Below are positions 40,740-50,484 of a DNA stretch of 64,000 nt, piece by piece (position 1 is the stretch's first letter; each line of letters opens with the position of its first letter). The translations under genes and the position numbers were made by a program. This stretch comes from Pseudomonadota bacterium (GTDB lineage: Bacteria; Desulfobacterota; Desulfobulbia; Desulfobulbales; Desulfocapsaceae), in assembly GCA_023412495.1 (NCBI GenBank), contig JAEYNP010000007.1, positions 1-64,000 of the forward strand, written 5' to 3'. A model generated the notes under the pieces. The model saw nothing but the letters and a program-made list of their open reading frames with translations, did not search any database and was not told where the DNA came from.

Positions 40740-42054
40740 GCATTGATCCTTCTGGTGAAGACATGATCATTTCAGCTGCGATTTTCGGGGTAACCTCGAG
40801 AATGTCCTCCGGGACACGCTGGCCGTTGGTGATGTAAGACAACGGGTTGGCGTTCTGTATCTGCACGTTGAGAAGAATGCCGAGGTTGGCGCACTCGTCT
40901 ATCTTGGTGAAAATGGTGTGGGTGATGCCGAGACACTTGAAGCGCTCGATGGTATCAAGCAATTCCTGTTCCCGGGTGGTGGCCGACAGCACCAGGTGCT
41001 TGTCGAGACCGAACTCCGGCCTGAGCAAGGAGCTCAGCTCCTCGATGCACAAACTGTCCCGCGGACTCCTGCCGGCGGTGTCGATGAGGATGAGTTCCTT
41101 GTTCCGGTGGGTATGGAGTGCCGCTTCCAGCTGTTCCGAGTTAATGACCACCTCCACCGGCAGATGCATGATCTCCCCGTATACCTTGAGTTGTTCGACC
41201 GCGGCGATCCGGTAGGTATCGATGGTGATGAGCGCGATCGAGGAAGAATGGTTGGCGAGATAGGCGGCCGCGATCTTGGCCAGCGTTGTCGTCTTGCCCA
41301 CCCCGGTGGGGCCGACCAGGGCGATGCGGTGCCGGCCGCCTCGATCCTTGAAGATCGGTGGGGCCACATGCATCAGGTCCTGGATGGCGGCTACGAGCAT
41401 TTCCTTTACCAGTTCATGGTTGCCGAGTTCCTGCTCGGTATGGCTTTCCCGCAAAAAACCCGCGATGGTCCGGCTGGTTTCGATATTGACTCCCCGGTCA
41501 ACGAGGGTCGAGAGAATATAATCGCCTTGAATCGCCGGATTGCCGCCTCTATGGCCGAGAGCAGCCGATTTGACCTTCAGCTGCCTGTCCCTGACCGCGT
41601 CTTCCTGCACCGTCAGTTGGGCTATCTGCCCGGCCAGACTTTTGACCAGATCCTTCAGTTCATTGACTTCATTCTGCAGCTTGACTTCAGGTTCAGCTGC
41701 GATGCGGGGTGGATCGAAACGCGGCCGGGGGGGGACGAGATCACTTTGTTCAGCACCACGCTGGTGAAGATATTGCTCCACGGGGTCGCCGACCGTCTGC
41801 AGGAATCCCGAAGTTTTTTCGGAGGACGCGGTTCGCCCCGGACCCTGGGGTACGGCAGGTCGCTCCATGGTTTTTTCCCTGGGATGATCGTTGTCGATGG
41901 CCGCGGTGATTTCCAGCACCGGTTTGCCGAGAAGCCCCAGCTTGCCGCTCTTGACGGTTCGGGTGGAGAGGATGAGGGCATCGGGGCCGAGTTCTTTTTT
42001 CACCAGTTTCAGCCCTGTCGCCATATCGGGTGCTTCAAAGACTCTAACTTGCAT
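40732..42054 (-). CDS. flhF: Flagellar SRP-type GTPase FlhF
   Basis: 440 residues: N-terminal basic B domain, central linker, C-terminal NG GTPase with GPTGVGKTTTLAKIAA (P-loop), LILIDTAGRSPRD and TKIDEC. It recruits early basal-body parts to the cell pole, so its presence with FlhG points to polar flagella. It overlaps flhA by 11 bases. Confidence 0.94.
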   Translation of the reverse strand: MQVRVFEAPDMATGLKLVKKELGPDALILSTRTVKSGKLGLLGKPVLEITAAIDNDHPREKTMERPAVPQGPGRTASSEKTSGFLQTVGDPVEQYLHQRGAEQSDLVPPRPRFDPPRIAAEPEVKLQNEVNELKDLVKSLAGQIAQLTVQEDAVRDRQLKVKSAALGHRGGNPAIQGDYILSTLVDRGVNIETSRTIAGFLRESHTEQELGNHELVKEMLVAAIQDLMHVAPPIFKDRGGRHRIALVGPTGVGKTTTLAKIAAAYLANHSSSIALITIDTYRIAAVEQLKVYGEIMHLPVEVVINSEQLEAALHTHRNKELILIDTAGRSPRDSLCIEELSSLLRPEFGLDKHLVLSATTREQELLDTIERFKCLGITHTIFTKIDECANLGILLNVQIQNANPLSYITNGQRVPEDILEVTPKIAAEMIMSSPEGSMHE

Positions 42055-44146
42055 CGAGGGTCACCGTGCCTAGGGATCTCACTTTCAGATTCGGGACGAC
42101 TTCGTTGTGGGAAATGACGGCCAGCGCCGGATAATACCGCTCGGTCAGGCTGCGCACATAGGGGCGGATCTGCGGCGCCGCGAGCAGCACCGGCCGGCTG
42201 CCTCCCTCGAAAAGGGCGATGCCGCGGCCGATGGAATCGAGCAGGCGCTGGGCGATGATCGGGTCGATGGCCAGGTAGGCCCCGGTTTCCTTGTGCTGTA
42301 CCGAATTGCGGATGGCGTCCTCGGCCGGACGGGAGAGGGTCATGACCGGTATCACTCCGTTCACGGCAAGCTCGCTGCTTATGGACCTGGCCAGGGCATG
42401 GCGCACGTATTCCGTGAGGATATCAGTGTCCTGGGTGGCCTGGGCCCAGTCGGCCATGGTTTCGAGGATGGTGCGCAGGTCGCGGATCGATACTCCTTCC
42501 TTCAGGAGGTTTTGGAGGACACGCATGATGGTGCCCAAAGAGAGGACGGTCGGCACCAGGTCCTCGACCAGCTTCGGATAATTCTTGGCAAGGTTGTCGA
42601 GCAGGCCCTGGACTTCCTGGCGGCCGATGAGCTCGTGGGCGTGCTGCTTGATGATTTCGCTGATATGGGTGGCCATGACGGTGGTGCAGTCGACCACCGT
42701 GTATCCGGCGATCTGGGCCCGATCCCTCTTGTCCGAGGTGATCCAGATGGCGGGCAGGCCGAAGGCGGGTTCGGTGGTGGCGACGCCGCGGATGGTTTCC
42801 GTGACCATGCCGGGATCCATGGCCATGAAATGGCCGGGCAGGATTTCCGCCGAGGCGACCCTCACCCCTTTCAGGGAAAAGGTGTATTGATTCGGGCTGA
42901 GTTGCAGGTTGTCCCGGATATGGACCGGCGGGACGATAAAGCCGTTGTTCAGGGCGAACTGCTTACGGATAGACTGGATCCGGTTCAGCAACTCGCCGTC
43001 CTGGGCGGCGTCGACGAAGGGGATCAGGCCGTAGCCGACTTCCAGCTGCAGCAGGTCGACATGCAGCATCTCCTCGTAGTTCTCCTCCCTGCGGGCAGTC
43101 TGTTGGGGCGGAGGCGTCGCCGCGGCTTGCTCCTCCACATTTTTTTTCTGCGCCCGGTCGATCTGGTAGGCGAGGATGGCGACCGAGATGGCCAACAGGA
43201 GAAACGGCAGGAAGGGCAGCCCCGGGATGGCGGCAAACAGAATCAACATGGCGGAGACGACCCAGAGGGCGACCGCATTGCCGGAGAACTGCTTCTTCAT
43301 GTCCGTGCCGAAATCCTTTTCGCCGGTCGCCCTGGTCACCAAAAGACCCGCGGCGGTGGAGATGATCAGGGCGGGAATCTGCCCGACCAGGCCGTCGCCG
43401 ACGGTCAGGATAGTGTAATTGGCGGCCGCCTCGGCCATCGGCATGCCCTTCTGGGCAACGCCGATGACAAATCCCGCGCCGATATTGACCAGGGTGATGA
43501 TGATGCCGGCAATGGCATCGCCCTTGACGAATTTGGAGGCACCGTCCATGGCGCCGTGGAAGTTGGCTTCCTTGGCGATATCTTCACGCCGTTGCCGGGC
43601 CTGGTCTTCATTGATCAGACCGGCATTGAGGTCGGCGTCGATGGCCATCTGTTTGCCCGGCATGGCATCGAGGGTGAAGCGGGCGGCCACCTCGGCGACC
43701 CGGCCGGCACCTTTAGTGATGACCATGAAGTTGATGATGACCAGAATGACGAAAATGACGATACCCACCACGTAGTTGCCGCCGACCACGAACTGGCCGA
43801 AAGACATGATCACGGCGCCGGCGGCGCTCGGGCCTTCATCTCCGTGCAGCAGAATGAGGCGGGTGGAGGCCACGTTCAGGGCCAGCCGGAAGAGGGTGGT
43901 GGTCAACAGAATCGAGGGGAAGATCGAGAAATCCGTGGCCTTGACCGTGTAGAGACTGAGGATCAGGATGAGCAGGGCGATGGTGATATTCATCGATAAA
44001 AAGAGATCGAGCACGATCGCCGGCAGGGGGATGATCATGATCAGCAGGATGGCGACCAGACCGAAGGCCGCGATGATGTCGCTGCGGCCGAGCAGCTCCC
44101 TGTACTGCATATTGCTCAGCCTGTTTTGTATCGTGGTCAGTTCCAT
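42044..44146 (-). CDS. flhA: Export gate protein FlhA
   Basis: 700 residues. Eight hydrophobic segments in the N-terminal half with the FHIPEP-type signature (RFTLDAMPGKQMAIDADLNA), and a cytoplasmic C-terminal domain that docks chaperone-substrate complexes. It forms a nonameric ring in the type III export gate. It overlaps flhB by 10 bases. Confidence 0.96.
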   Translation of the reverse strand: MELTTIQNRLSNMQYRELLGRSDIIAAFGLVAILLIMIIPLPAIVLDLFLSMNITIALLILILSLYTVKATDFSIFPSILLTTTLFRLALNVASTRLILLHGDEGPSAAGAVIMSFGQFVVGGNYVVGIVIFVILVIINFMVITKGAGRVAEVAARFTLDAMPGKQMAIDADLNAGLINEDQARQRREDIAKEANFHGAMDGASKFVKGDAIAGIIITLVNIGAGFVIGVAQKGMPMAEAAANYTILTVGDGLVGQIPALIISTAAGLLVTRATGEKDFGTDMKKQFSGNAVALWVVSAMLILFAAIPGLPFLPFLLLAISVAILAYQIDRAQKKNVEEQAAATPPPQQTARREENYEEMLHVDLLQLEVGYGLIPFVDAAQDGELLNRIQSIRKQFALNNGFIVPPVHIRDNLQLSPNQYTFSLKGVRVASAEILPGHFMAMDPGMVTETIRGVATTEPAFGLPAIWITSDKRDRAQIAGYTVVDCTTVMATHISEIIKQHAHELIGRQEVQGLLDNLAKNYPKLVEDLVPTVLSLGTIMRVLQNLLKEGVSIRDLRTILETMADWAQATQDTDILTEYVRHALARSISSELAVNGVIPVMTLSRPAEDAIRNSVQHKETGAYLAIDPIIAQRLLDSIGRGIALFEGGSRPVLLAAPQIRPYVRSLTERYYPALAVISHNEVVPNLKVRSLGTVTLDAS

Positions 44147-45216
44147 CCGCGGGTCTTGCCTTTCAATGAATATACATGGGCGAGGATTTCAGCCACCGCC
44201 TTGAAGAGGTCTTCTGGTATATGTTCTCCCAGGTCCAGCCGATGCAATAATCGAGCCACGGGAGGGTTCTCCACGATGGGTACCCTGTGTTCCCGGGCGA
44301 TTTCCCGGATTTTCATGGCCATATGGTCGGCGCCTTTGGCGACTACTACAGGCGAGTCCATCTTCTTTGCTTCATAGCGTATGGCAACGGAGAAGTGGGT
44401 CGGGTTGGTGATGACCACGTCGGCCTTGGGCACCTCCGCCATCATTCTCTTTCGGGCCATCTGCTGCTGAATCGAACGGATCTGCGCCTTGATATGCGGG
44501 TCGCCTTCGCTCTGCTTGAATTCTTCCTTGAGTTCCTGTTTGGTCATTTTCATTTTCTGCTCGAGTTCCCATTTGACGAACATGAAATCGATGAGGGCGA
44601 GGAGGATGAGCAGGCCGCAGATCTTGGCCAAGATAAGGGCGGCGGTATTGCCCAGATAACTCAGGGTGGCCCCGATGCCGGTATCGATGAGGATCAGGGC
44701 TTCGGCAAAATGATCGAAGACGGTGGAAAAGGCGATCCAGCCGATCAGGGTCACCTTGACGATCGACTTCACAACTTCGATGAGGGACTTCCGGGAAAAA
44801 AATCGCGCCATGCCGCTTATCGGATTAAGCTTGGCGAAGTCGGGAATGAGCGGCTTTGCGGTTATCAACCAGCCGAACTGGAAGAAGCTCGAGAAAAAGG
44901 AGACGATCATCACCAGCAGGAAGAGGGGGGCAAGCAGCAGTCCGAGTTTTTGCAGGAGGAACAGGGACAGGGACATGGTCGAAGCCGGAGTGAGTTCGAA
45001 TTCTCCCGTGGCCTGCCAGATTGCGAAGATGAGGGTGGTGAATCCTTTCCAGAAGGTCGGCAGGTAGAGCAGCCAGAACAGCAGTGTGAGCGAAAGAAGG
45101 GCGGCGGTCTGCACCTCCTTGCTCTGGGCGACCTGCCCTTTTTTGCGGAAATCCTCGCGTCGCTTCGCTGTGGGGTCTTCTGTCCGTTCTCCCCCTGAGG
45201 GGCTTTCTTCCGCCAT
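44137..45216 (-). CDS. flhB: Export gate and substrate-specificity switch protein FlhB
   Basis: 359 residues. Four membrane segments and a cytoplasmic domain with the autocleavage motif NPTH at residues 271-274. Cleavage and contact with FliK switch export from rod/hook to filament substrates. A soluble FlhB-C paralogue is at 19745. Confidence 0.96.
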   Translation of the reverse strand: MAEESPSGGERTEDPTAKRREDFRKKGQVAQSKEVQTAALLSLTLLFWLLYLPTFWKGFTTLIFAIWQATGEFELTPASTMSLSLFLLQKLGLLLAPLFLLVMIVSFFSSFFQFGWLITAKPLIPDFAKLNPISGMARFFSRKSLIEVVKSIVKVTLIGWIAFSTVFDHFAEALILIDTGIGATLSYLGNTAALILAKICGLLILLALIDFMFVKWELEQKMKMTKQELKEEFKQSEGDPHIKAQIRSIQQQMARKRMMAEVPKADVVITNPTHFSVAIRYEAKKMDSPVVVAKGADHMAMKIREIAREHRVPIVENPPVARLLHRLDLGEHIPEDLFKAVAEILAHVYSLKGKTRGWN

Positions 45217-45247
45217 TCGATCAGGTGTTTTTCAAAATTTTTTCGTC

Positions 45248-45352
45248 GGAATCGAAATCGCTATCGGGATCGAAATCGAACCGATCAACTCCAGAGCCGA
45301 CAGAATTCCTAGATACACTCGATCCCGATAGCGATAGCGATTTCGATTTGGG
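45248..45352. repeat. Hexamer-phased inverted pair with a 36-bp loop
   Basis: Left arm 45248-45282 (ATCGAA, ATCGCT, ATCGGG, ATCGAA units), right arm 45319-45352 (CCCGAT, AGCGAT, AGCGAT, TTCGAT, ending TTTGGG). It lies in the 236-bp gap between fliR and flhB, inside an otherwise tightly packed export-gate operon. Confidence 0.7.
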
Positions 45353-45452
45353 TTGTCCCCCCGCCCCATGCGCTGCTGCGACGCCTCACGTACGAGAATC
45401 TTTGATTTGGGTGCAATTATCGGGCCGACGCCAGACTTGGCTCGACACGTCC

Positions 45453-46241
45453 TCAGGCCGCCAGATAATTGAGGAGGGTAACGATCCACTCGCCAAGGTT
45501 GTCAAATTCCCGTCTTATCAAGGTGGACATCAGGTCGAGTGTCAAAGCGATGACAATGAAGCCGGCGCCGATGTTGATGGGAAAAGACAGGAGAAAGACA
45601 TTTAACTGGGGAAACACTCGGGCCAAGATGCCGAGGATGAGGCCGGTCAGCAGCAGGACGGCCAGCACCGGGGCGCTGAACTGCACCCCGATGGCGAACA
45701 TGTGGGAGGCCAGTTGCATGAGGAAGGGAACGGCCTCGCCGGATAAATCCAGCAGGCCGGGCGGCAGAAGCTCGTAGGAGCGCACCGCTGCCTGAAAAAA
45801 AAGGTGGTGGCCGTTGATGGCGAGAAAAATGATGATGGCAAAGATATTCTGGAATTGCGACAGCAGGGCCACCTGCCGTTCGCCCTGAGGATCGAAGACA
45901 TTTGCCGCGGCAAAACCCATCTGGAAGCCGATGACGGTGGCGCCGAACTCGACGGCGGTAAAGATAAGGCGGGCAACGAGACCGATCAGCAGTCCCAGCA
46001 GAAGCTCCGAGACAATCAGCAGGGCAAAGGGGATCGGGGAAAAATCAACGTCCCCCAAGGCCTCGCGCATCACGGGGAAGAGCAGCAGCGATGTGGCGAA
46101 GACCAGCCCGGTCTTGACCCGGACCGGGGTTTGGGCGGCCATGACAACCGGAATGGCGCCGATGAAACCGGCGATCCTGGCGGTGACCACCAGGTAGCTC
46201 TGAAACTGTTCAACGGGAAAGAGCTGAATGTCGACAGGCAT
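45453..46241 (-). CDS. fliR: Export gate protein FliR
   Basis: 262 residues from the ATG at 46241; a longer in-frame start at 46307 would overlap fliQ extensively. Six hydrophobic segments with IPVVMAAQTPVRVKTGLVFA. Part of the FliPQR export channel. Two bases separate it from fliQ. Confidence 0.93.
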   Translation of the reverse strand: MPVDIQLFPVEQFQSYLVVTARIAGFIGAIPVVMAAQTPVRVKTGLVFATSLLLFPVMREALGDVDFSPIPFALLIVSELLLGLLIGLVARLIFTAVEFGATVIGFQMGFAAANVFDPQGERQVALLSQFQNIFAIIIFLAINGHHLFFQAAVRSYELLPPGLLDLSGEAVPFLMQLASHMFAIGVQFSAPVLAVLLLTGLILGILARVFPQLNVFLLSFPINIGAGFIVIALTLDLMSTLIRREFDNLGEWIVTLLNYLAA

Positions 46242-46243
46242 TT

Positions 46244-46507
46244 TCAGAAGGTTGCCATGGTCTCGAAGAGGCCGGTGGTGAAAGTGACGAGAAGCTTGAT
46301 CAACCATGGGCCGAAGATCAGCATGGTGACGAAGACGGCGATGATCTTGGGCACGAAGGTGAGGGTCTGCTCGTTGATCTGGGTCGCCGCCTGAAAGATG
46401 GAGATAATAAGGCCGATCAGCAGGCCGATGATCAGCATCGGCGCGGAGGCCAAGAGAATGGTCTGAATGGCCTTGCGGCAGATATCCACGGCAATTTCAG
46501 GATTCAT
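46244..46507 (-). CDS. fliQ: Export gate protein FliQ
   Basis: 87 residues, two transmembrane helices (LASAPMLIIGLLIGLIISIF; FVPKIIAVFVTMLIFGPWLI), the standard FliQ size. Four copies assemble with FliP and FliR. Confidence 0.95.
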   Translation of the reverse strand: MNPEIAVDICRKAIQTILLASAPMLIIGLLIGLIISIFQAATQINEQTLTFVPKIIAVFVTMLIFGPWLIKLLVTFTTGLFETMATF

Positions 46508-46558
46508 CGCTTACCTCGGAGGTGGGGCAAAGAGAGTATCGTTATCATCGGCGACGGA

Positions 46559-47326
46559 TCAGCTGAAGCTTTTGATCAGCGAACCGACCACCAGGTTCCA
46601 GCCGTCGACCAGGACGAAGAGCAGCAGCTTGAACGGCATGGAAATGATAACCGGAGGGAGCATCATCATGCCCATGGACATGAGCACCGAGGCCACGATC
46701 ATGTCGATGACCAGGAAGGGAATATAGATCATGAAACCCATCTGGAAGGCTCGTTTCAGCTCCGACAGCATGAAGGCCGGGATAAGGGTCATCGTCGGAA
46801 TGTCCTCCTTGTCGGCCGGTTCGTTTTTCAGCGTAATTTCCGAGAGCAGGATGAGATCCTCCTCCTTCACCTGGCTGAGCATGAAGTCGCGTATGGGGTC
46901 CAGGGCCTTCTCCAGAGCCACGGGCTGGCTGAGCTCTTCCTTCAGGTAGGGCTGCAGGGCTTCCTTGTTGATCCGGTCAAGGGTCGGTGACATGATGAAG
47001 AAGGACAGGAACAGCGACAGGCCCAGGATTACCTGGGTGGGCGGCATATTCTGCGTCCCCATGGCCTGGCGGACGAAGCCCAGGACGATGACGATGCGGG
47101 TAAAACAGGTGGTCATCAGCAGGATGGCCGGGGCGACGGAGAAAACCGTAAGGACCAGCAGAACCTGCAGGGCGTTGGAGATCTGCTGGGGGCTCTCGGC
47201 GTCCTGCACGCCCAAGGTGATGTTCGGCAGGGCAACGGCCCCCACAGCGCCGGGGACCAAGAGTGCAGCAAGGGCCAGGCCGACCAGGGTAGGCCATGTC
47301 CTCTGAGAGGAACGTCCAGACATCAT
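46559..47326 (-). CDS. fliP: Export gate protein FliP
   Basis: 255 residues. I chose the ATG at 47326, which overlaps the fliO stop (ATGA); the open frame upstream is fliO read in another frame. Cleavable signal peptide, then the FliP core TTCFTRIVIVLGFVRQAMGT and the C-terminal PFLVIDMIVASVLMSMGMMM. FliP forms the core pore of the export apparatus. Confidence 0.95.
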   Translation of the reverse strand: MMSGRSSQRTWPTLVGLALAALLVPGAVGAVALPNITLGVQDAESPQQISNALQVLLVLTVFSVAPAILLMTTCFTRIVIVLGFVRQAMGTQNMPPTQVILGLSLFLSFFIMSPTLDRINKEALQPYLKEELSQPVALEKALDPIRDFMLSQVKEEDLILLSEITLKNEPADKEDIPTMTLIPAFMLSELKRAFQMGFMIYIPFLVIDMIVASVLMSMGMMMLPPVIISMPFKLLLFVLVDGWNLVVGSLIKSFS

Positions 47327-47727
47327 GTGCCTCCATCCGCTCCCGAGCTTTTCAGGGTCTCTGCAAACGAGGCGATGGGTTTTTTGGTGAGACAGGCGAT
47401 GGGATCGATCCGGTCGCCGCTGATGCCGAGTAGAAATTCCTGGCCCCGTACCTCGACCAGGCACAGGGCCTTCCTGCCCATGAGGGGTTTCATCTCGAGG
47501 ATCCTTATCTGTTGCTGAGGGGACTGGGCGAGCAGGGAAAATCTTTTTTTCAGCAGGCCGTAAAGCAGAAATATGATGCCGAGCACCACTAAAAGGCCCC
47601 AGATCATCCGCAGATAGGAATCCATGACGTTGAACTGGCCGGTTTCGGCAACGGCCCGTGCCGGCCAGAACGGCAGGCAGAGGATCGCGACCACCGCGAG
47701 CCTTCTGAGGACGGAGGTGAACGCCAT
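47323..47727 (-). CDS. fliO: Flagellar biosynthesis protein FliO
   Basis: 134 residues: signal-like N-terminus, one transmembrane segment (about 40-60, GLLVVLGIIFLLYGLLKK) and a small cytoplasmic domain (LGISGDRIDPI). It assists FliP assembly. Coupled to fliP by a four-base overlap. Confidence 0.85.
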   Translation of the reverse strand: MAFTSVLRRLAVVAILCLPFWPARAVAETGQFNVMDSYLRMIWGLLVVLGIIFLLYGLLKKRFSLLAQSPQQQIRILEMKPLMGRKALCLVEVRGQEFLLGISGDRIDPIACLTKKPIASFAETLKSSGADGGT

Positions 47728-47736
47728 TGATCGTCC

Positions 47737-48096
47737 TCAACCGAGATTTTCGATGCGGTCGGAAGTGCTGACCACGTCGGTCAGCCGGATGCCGAACTTG
47801 TCTCCCACCATGACCGCTTCACCCCGGGCGATAAGCCGGGAATTCACATAAAGATCGAGGGGTTCGCCGGCAAGTTTGTCGAGTTCTATGACGTAGCCTT
47901 CGCCCATCTTGAGCAGGTCCCGCAAAAGGATCTTGCTCCGCCCCACCTCCACCGAGATCTGTAGGGGGATATCGTAGAGGAAATCGAGGCCTCTGCCGGT
48001 CTTCGGATTGGATTTCGATTTCGAGGCGGCGGAATCATCCTGCAGGAGTTCCTTGATCTCTTCCGGGGCCGGTCGGGAATTACCATTCGGTTTCAT
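47737..48096 (-). CDS. fliN: Motor switch protein FliN
   Basis: 119 residues with the SpoA/C-ring domain: DIPLQISVEVGRSKILLRDL and LIARGEAVMVGDKFGIRLTD. It forms the lower C-ring and binds FliH for export. The N-terminal 40 residues are polar and charged. Confidence 0.95.
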   Translation of the reverse strand: MKPNGNSRPAPEEIKELLQDDSAASKSKSNPKTGRGLDFLYDIPLQISVEVGRSKILLRDLLKMGEGYVIELDKLAGEPLDLYVNSRLIARGEAVMVGDKFGIRLTDVVSTSDRIENLG

Positions 48097-48110
48097 GGCA
48101 GCGGTCCTTC

Positions 48111-49097
48111 TTATGACGCAATTCCGGTGAGGCTGATGGCTTTCTTGCCATTATGCGTGCCGGGAATTGCATAAAATTTCAGTTTGTCTTCGACCAGCAC
48201 TTTCAGCGGTGCGTTCGGGTCGTAATCGAGAAAGAGCAGGTCGCCTGTATTCAGCTGCAGGAGTTGGTTTATCGATAGGGTGATATTGCCGGAAAGCGCG
48301 GTAATAGTCGCCGCAACCTGCGAAGCTTCATCCTCGAGAACTTCCTGCCAGGTGCTTTGTGATGTCGTGGCGATGGTCAGCAGCTGCTTCAGGGCTTCGC
48401 GCAGAGGTTCCAGGGTGGCAAACGGAAACACCAGGTGGATCAGCCCCGAGTGTTCTCCTACTTTGACCATGAAGGTCCCGACAATCACCTCGGCATCCGG
48501 TTCCACGATCGATACCAGCCGTGCATTATTTTCCAGCTTGATCAGGGAACAATGCATTTCCAGCAGCTGGGCAAACGATTTGTCCAGGTCGTGGCAGGCG
48601 TCGGAAAGCAGCTTTTTCAGGATATTCATCTCGATGGTGGTGAGACGCCGATCGAGCTTCAGCGAACCGCTCTCCATCGACGCCCCGAGCATTATTTCGA
48701 GCATGAAGAACGACAGGGCGGAATCGAAGATCATCAGGGCGCCGTATTTCAAGGGAGACATGTCGAGAATGCCGATCGCGCCAGGGCTGTGCTTGTCTGC
48801 CATGAATTTCTGGAACTCGTGGCTCTCGAGACCTACTCTGGTGATGGAAAAGTTCCTTTGCAAAAGATTGGTCAGCGAGGTTGCGTAGGTCCGGCAGAAG
48901 ACATCGAGAATGATGTCGAAATTCGGGATGCGGAAAAGCTCGCTGTCCGGGCGGGTGAGCTGGAAGAGACTGATCGGCGAGCAGGCAAGGAAAGCTTCCT
49001 GTTCCTTGTCGTCGAGATCCAGGGTAATCCTGCCTTCTCGTATCGCTTTGAGGAGTTCGGCGATCTCCGCTTTGCTGAGAATCTGTTCCATCATCAT
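48111..49097 (-). CDS. fliM: Motor switch protein FliM
   Basis: 328 residues: an N-terminal segment with LSKAEIAELLKAI, a CheC-like middle domain and a C-terminal SpoA domain (LQLNTGDLLFLDYDPNAPLK). FliM receives CheY-P. Three consecutive ATG codons (49097, 49094, 49091) leave the exact start open. The N-terminal EIDALL-type CheY-binding peptide is not clearly present in its usual form. Confidence 0.92.
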   Translation of the reverse strand: MMMEQILSKAEIAELLKAIREGRITLDLDDKEQEAFLACSPISLFQLTRPDSELFRIPNFDIILDVFCRTYATSLTNLLQRNFSITRVGLESHEFQKFMADKHSPGAIGILDMSPLKYGALMIFDSALSFFMLEIMLGASMESGSLKLDRRLTTIEMNILKKLLSDACHDLDKSFAQLLEMHCSLIKLENNARLVSIVEPDAEVIVGTFMVKVGEHSGLIHLVFPFATLEPLREALKQLLTIATTSQSTWQEVLEDEASQVAATITALSGNITLSINQLLQLNTGDLLFLDYDPNAPLKVLVEDKLKFYAIPGTHNGKKAISLTGIAS

Positions 49098-49107
49098 TCG
49101 TCGGTTT

Positions 49108-49614
49108 CTACTGCACTACAAAGTTGGTGAAATAAACCGCCTTCACCTTGCCGGTTTTCAGGTATGAATTGATCTTGCTGGTAATTTCCGCCTTGAGCTG
49201 CTTCTTGCCCTGAAGGTCCTGCAGTTCTTCGTATGTCTTGTTGCCGACCAGCAGAAGGATGGAGTCGCGCATCTGCGGCATTCTTTTTTCCGCTTCTGCC
49301 TTTCCTTCCTCGCTGGTCAGTTCGATGGTCAGCGACGCCTTCACATAATGAGCCGTATCGCCACTGATGATATTGACGATAAATTCCTCTATGTTGACCA
49401 TCGGGCCGACGTCGGCAAGCTGGTTGAGGTCCGGGACCGGCACCTGTTTGGCGGGATCCTCCTTCTCTTTCGGGTCGGGGGCGTTTTTTATAAGGAAAAA
49501 GGCGGCGGTGCCGGCGCCGATAACTAGCACCAAAATGACGGCGCCGATGATCAGGAACAGCTTATTCTTGCTTCCACCTTTCTTTTCCTGTTGGATCTCT
49601 TTTTTTTCCGCCAT
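49108..49614 (-). CDS. fliL: Stator-associated protein FliL
   Basis: 168 residues with one membrane anchor (LFLIIGAVILVLVIGAGTAA) and a periplasmic domain; the end INSYLKTGKVKAVYFTNFVV is typical. It encircles and stabilises MotAB stators. It lies between motB and fliM. Confidence 0.92.
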   Translation of the reverse strand: MAEKKEIQQEKKGGSKNKLFLIIGAVILVLVIGAGTAAFFLIKNAPDPKEKEDPAKQVPVPDLNQLADVGPMVNIEEFIVNIISGDTAHYVKASLTIELTSEEGKAEAEKRMPQMRDSILLLVGNKTYEELQDLQGKKQLKAEITSKINSYLKTGKVKAVYFTNFVVQ

Positions 49615-49681
49615 ATTTCTTAACCTTTCCTGCTGATTTCCATTAACGGAAAATCCTGTTTAACCTTCTGAGCTGGTACAC

Positions 49682-50470
49682 CTAAAAGGGCACGCCGGTA
49701 TTTTTCGTGCCGGGTCGCGTGCCGGCCGTATACCCAGAGAGCTTCAAGGTGAAGTCGACCCGTCTGTTTTTTGCTCTTGTAGCTTCGTCCTGGTTGGGTA
49801 CAACCGGCCTGTCCTTGCCGTAGCCGACGGCAGACATCCGGTCCAGGGGAAGCAGGTCGCTCTGCGTAAAAAAGCGGAGCACCGCCACCGACCTGGCTAC
49901 CGAGAGGTCCCAGTTGCCGAACTGCGAACTTTGGATGGGAGTATCATCCGTGTGGCCCTCGATGCGCAGATCCATGGGGAGGGGACGGATAATGTCGGCG
50001 ATGTTTCTCAGGATCGGATAGGCCGGCGCGGACAGCTTTGCCTGCCCTGGCTCAAACATTATTGAGTCGTTAATCCGCAAAATTATCGATTCGTCGTCCT
50101 GCTGGATGACTCCGACATTATCCGTGAGCCGCAGGGAATCGATCTGCGATTTGATCTTTTCGTACACCTTCTTGGTCGCATCCTCGACAATGGGGGCGAA
50201 TTGCATCTGGGGCGACTTGGGGAATACCGGCACCACGAACTCGGTTTGAGTAGGAGTATACTGGCCGGTCAAGGCGCTCTTGAGCGAACTGGCCGCGGTC
50301 TGGAAGTTGACCTTGTTGATGACGGACATGGACTGCAACAGGACGAAGAAGGTCAGAAGAAGTGTGACAAGATCTGAATAAGTTATCAGCCAGGCTGGCG
50401 CGCCCGCCGGGCACTCTTCTTTTTTTTTCCTGGCAGGTTCCTGCGCTTTGTCTTTCTTGTCTTCCGCCAT
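49682..50470 (-). CDS. motB: Stator protein MotB
   Basis: 262 residues. Single N-terminal membrane helix with the proton-binding Asp33 in WLITYSDLVTLLL, and a C-terminal OmpA-like peptidoglycan-binding domain (LRIEGHTDDTPIQSSQFGNW). It anchors the stator to the cell wall. Whether protons or sodium drive it cannot be fixed here. Confidence 0.95.
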   Translation of the reverse strand: MAEDKKDKAQEPARKKKEECPAGAPAWLITYSDLVTLLLTFFVLLQSMSVINKVNFQTAASSLKSALTGQYTPTQTEFVVPVFPKSPQMQFAPIVEDATKKVYEKIKSQIDSLRLTDNVGVIQQDDESIILRINDSIMFEPGQAKLSAPAYPILRNIADIIRPLPMDLRIEGHTDDTPIQSSQFGNWDLSVARSVAVLRFFTQSDLLPLDRMSAVGYGKDRPVVPNQDEATRAKNRRVDFTLKLSGYTAGTRPGTKNTGVPF

Positions 50471-50484
50471 AACAATTGCTGCCT

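Noticed and set aside
42107..43999. 630-codon plus-strand open frame opposite flhA
   Set aside because: Shadow of a well-supported membrane protein gene.
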